A stretch of DNA of 64,000 bases from DASXMT01 sp963803065. GTDB lineage: Bacteria; Actinomycetota; Acidimicrobiia; Acidimicrobiales; RAAP-2. A model generated the notes under the pieces. The model was not told where the DNA came from and did not search any database. It saw only the letters and a program-made list of their open reading frames with translations. Shown here piece after piece: positions 63,192 through 64,000 of this stretch. The number at the start of each line of letters is the position of its first letter. The stretch's first letter is position 1. A program made the translations under genes and the position numbers. The stretch lies in NCBI GenBank assembly GCA_963803065.1, contig CAWDKW010000005.1, positions 1 to 64,000 on the forward strand, read 5' to 3'.

Positions 63192-64000
63192 AGTTCCACC
63201 GCCTCGCGAGCGGAGAGCCGGGCCGCCCGGCGAGCGGGGAACAGCCCGGCGAGGAGCGACAGTCCTACCGAGCCGGCAACGGCCAGGACCACGAGCAGGT
63301 AGGGGATCCCCACGTGGACGCCGGCCAGCCCCTGGCCGGCGAGATAGCCGTTGACGATGGCGGCGACGATGCGGGCGAGGAGGAGGCCGACCGTCGTCCC
63401 GATCAGGCCGCCGAGGGCACCGATGACCGCCGCCTCGATCAGGAAGGCCCGGAGGACGTCGCGGTCGCGTGCTCCAACCGCCTTCAGGATCCCGATCTCT
63501 CTCCGCCGTTCCCGGACGGCGGCAAGGAGCGCGTTGGTGATGCCCAGCGCGGCAATACCCAGCGCGATGACGCCCACGGCGCCGAGCACGATCTCGACAA
63601 CGTGGACATATCGCTCAACGGTCGTGATGATGTTCTCGGGTGCGCTCGTCGAGTATCCGATGCCGGTGATCTCGGATCGCACCTGGGACACCTGGCCCAG
63701 TCCCCGGGCGGACACAAAGAGGCCCGCGTACGGGGAGCTCGGGGCATCGCCGTCGACGGAGGGATCTCCGGCCGCGGTCCAGGCGTGGCTCGCTTTCGCC
63801 TGGGAGAGGGAAGCCAGGACGCCTCCAGACCCAGCTTGCTGGGCGACCACTCCGACGACCGTTGCTCGGGTCCACCGGTTGCGGAATGCGCTGGATCCAT
63901 TGGGATCCCGGAAGCCGCGGGGGGCACCGAGCTCAAGGACGGCCCCGAGTGCGCTCGCCACATGAGCGCGGGAGATGCCGTACTTGGAGAGGAGGTCCTG
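63188..64000 (-). CDS. FtsX/MacB-like ABC transporter permease, C-terminal part (cut by window edge)
   Basis: The C-terminal 270 residues of an FtsX-like permease. After an extracytoplasmic segment, the core FtsX domain has three spans: IVLGAVGVIALGIAALGITN, then ALLAAVRERRREIGILKAVG (coupling helix), AVIGALGGLIGTTVGLLLAR, and LLVVLAVAGSVGLSLLAGLF. It ends PARRAARLSAREAVEL, the usual closing motif. The frame is open to base 64000 (LLSKYGISRAHVASALGAV), so the start lies beyond the window. Such permeases release lipoproteins or drugs, or act as envelope sensors. It overlaps the SGNH-like lipoprotein gene, so that lipoprotein may be its client. Confidence 0.88.
   Translation of the reverse strand, partial: QDLLSKYGISRAHVASALGAVLELGAPRGFRDPNGSSAFRNRWTRATVVGVVAQQAGSGGVLASLSQAKASHAWTAAGDPSVDGDAPSSPYAGLFVSARGLGQVSQVRSEITGIGYSTSAPENIITTVERYVHVVEIVLGAVGVIALGIAALGITNALLAAVRERRREIGILKAVGARDRDVLRAFLIEAAVIGALGGLIGTTVGLLLARIVAAIVNGYLAGQGLAGVHVGIPYLLVVLAVAGSVGLSLLAGLFPARRAARLSAREAVEL

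Overview
The window is high-GC DNA from an actinobacterium. The evidence is lipoproteins with LxxC lipoboxes, GTG/TTG starts, a LAxTG-type surface protein, a DUF4012 protein beside a polysaccharide tyrosine kinase, a GerMN lipoprotein behind a two-component pair, and a mycoredoxin-like glutaredoxin. Acidimicrobiia is my best guess within Actinomycetota, but no rRNA or marker gene fixes it. No tRNA, rRNA, CRISPR array, transposase or integrase was recognised.

Layout. 1-6.4 kb: an exopolysaccharide/envelope locus (priming glycosyltransferase cut by the left edge, Wzz/BY-kinase, DUF4012 protein, LAxTG surface protein). 6.4-19.5 kb: mixed metabolism (a DUF1275 relic and its intact paralogue, SGNH hydrolase, purU, DUF4232 lipoprotein, EctA-like acetyltransferase, FAD monooxygenase, SQR-like flavoprotein, CtpE-like P-type ATPase, alpha/beta hydrolase, MazF relic). 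19.6-34.8 kb: an MBL hydrolase, then a membrane protein coupled to a Ser/Thr kinase, a divergent FHA-nucleotidyl cyclase, a roughly 9-kb repeat-built surface protein gene, and a cyclic-nucleotide-binding protein. 35-43.3 kb: an accessory stretch of toxin-antitoxin loci (four VapC-type genes or relics, a RelE-like pair, a truncated Fic) with an F420-type oxidoreductase, an NTF2-like protein and an HxlR/MFS divergon. 43.4-48.8 kb: HtrA-like protease, DedA, CopA behind two CsoR-like boxes, glutaredoxin, PhyH dioxygenase. 48.9-55 kb: L,D-transpeptidase, Ig-like surface protein, and an MtrAB-LpqB-like operon. 55-64 kb: collagen-like membrane protein, TetR-P450 operon, ArsR-AHSA1 operon, zinc-ribbon protein, SRPBCC protein, plsY-degV-DUF488 run, and an ABC permease (cut by the right edge) overlapping an SGNH lipoprotein.

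The most interesting reading is 20.5-34.8 kb. A transmembrane Ser/Thr kinase, an FHA domain fused to a class III cyclase, and a CNB-domain protein surround a giant adhesin-like gene. This could be a phospho-threonine to cyclic-nucleotide relay tied to the cell surface; that is inference from domains and adjacency only.

Sequence quality matters. About twenty single-base frame breaks fall inside otherwise well-conserved genes (sugar transferase, Wzz kinase, hydrolase, MBL, adhesin, VapCs, Fic, MFS, HtrA, CopA, Ig-like protein). The simplest explanation is indel errors in the underlying assembly, so these genes are annotated as single units with the break noted. Genuine relics, shown by nonsense or truncation, are the DUF1275, MazF, Fic and one VapC fragment.
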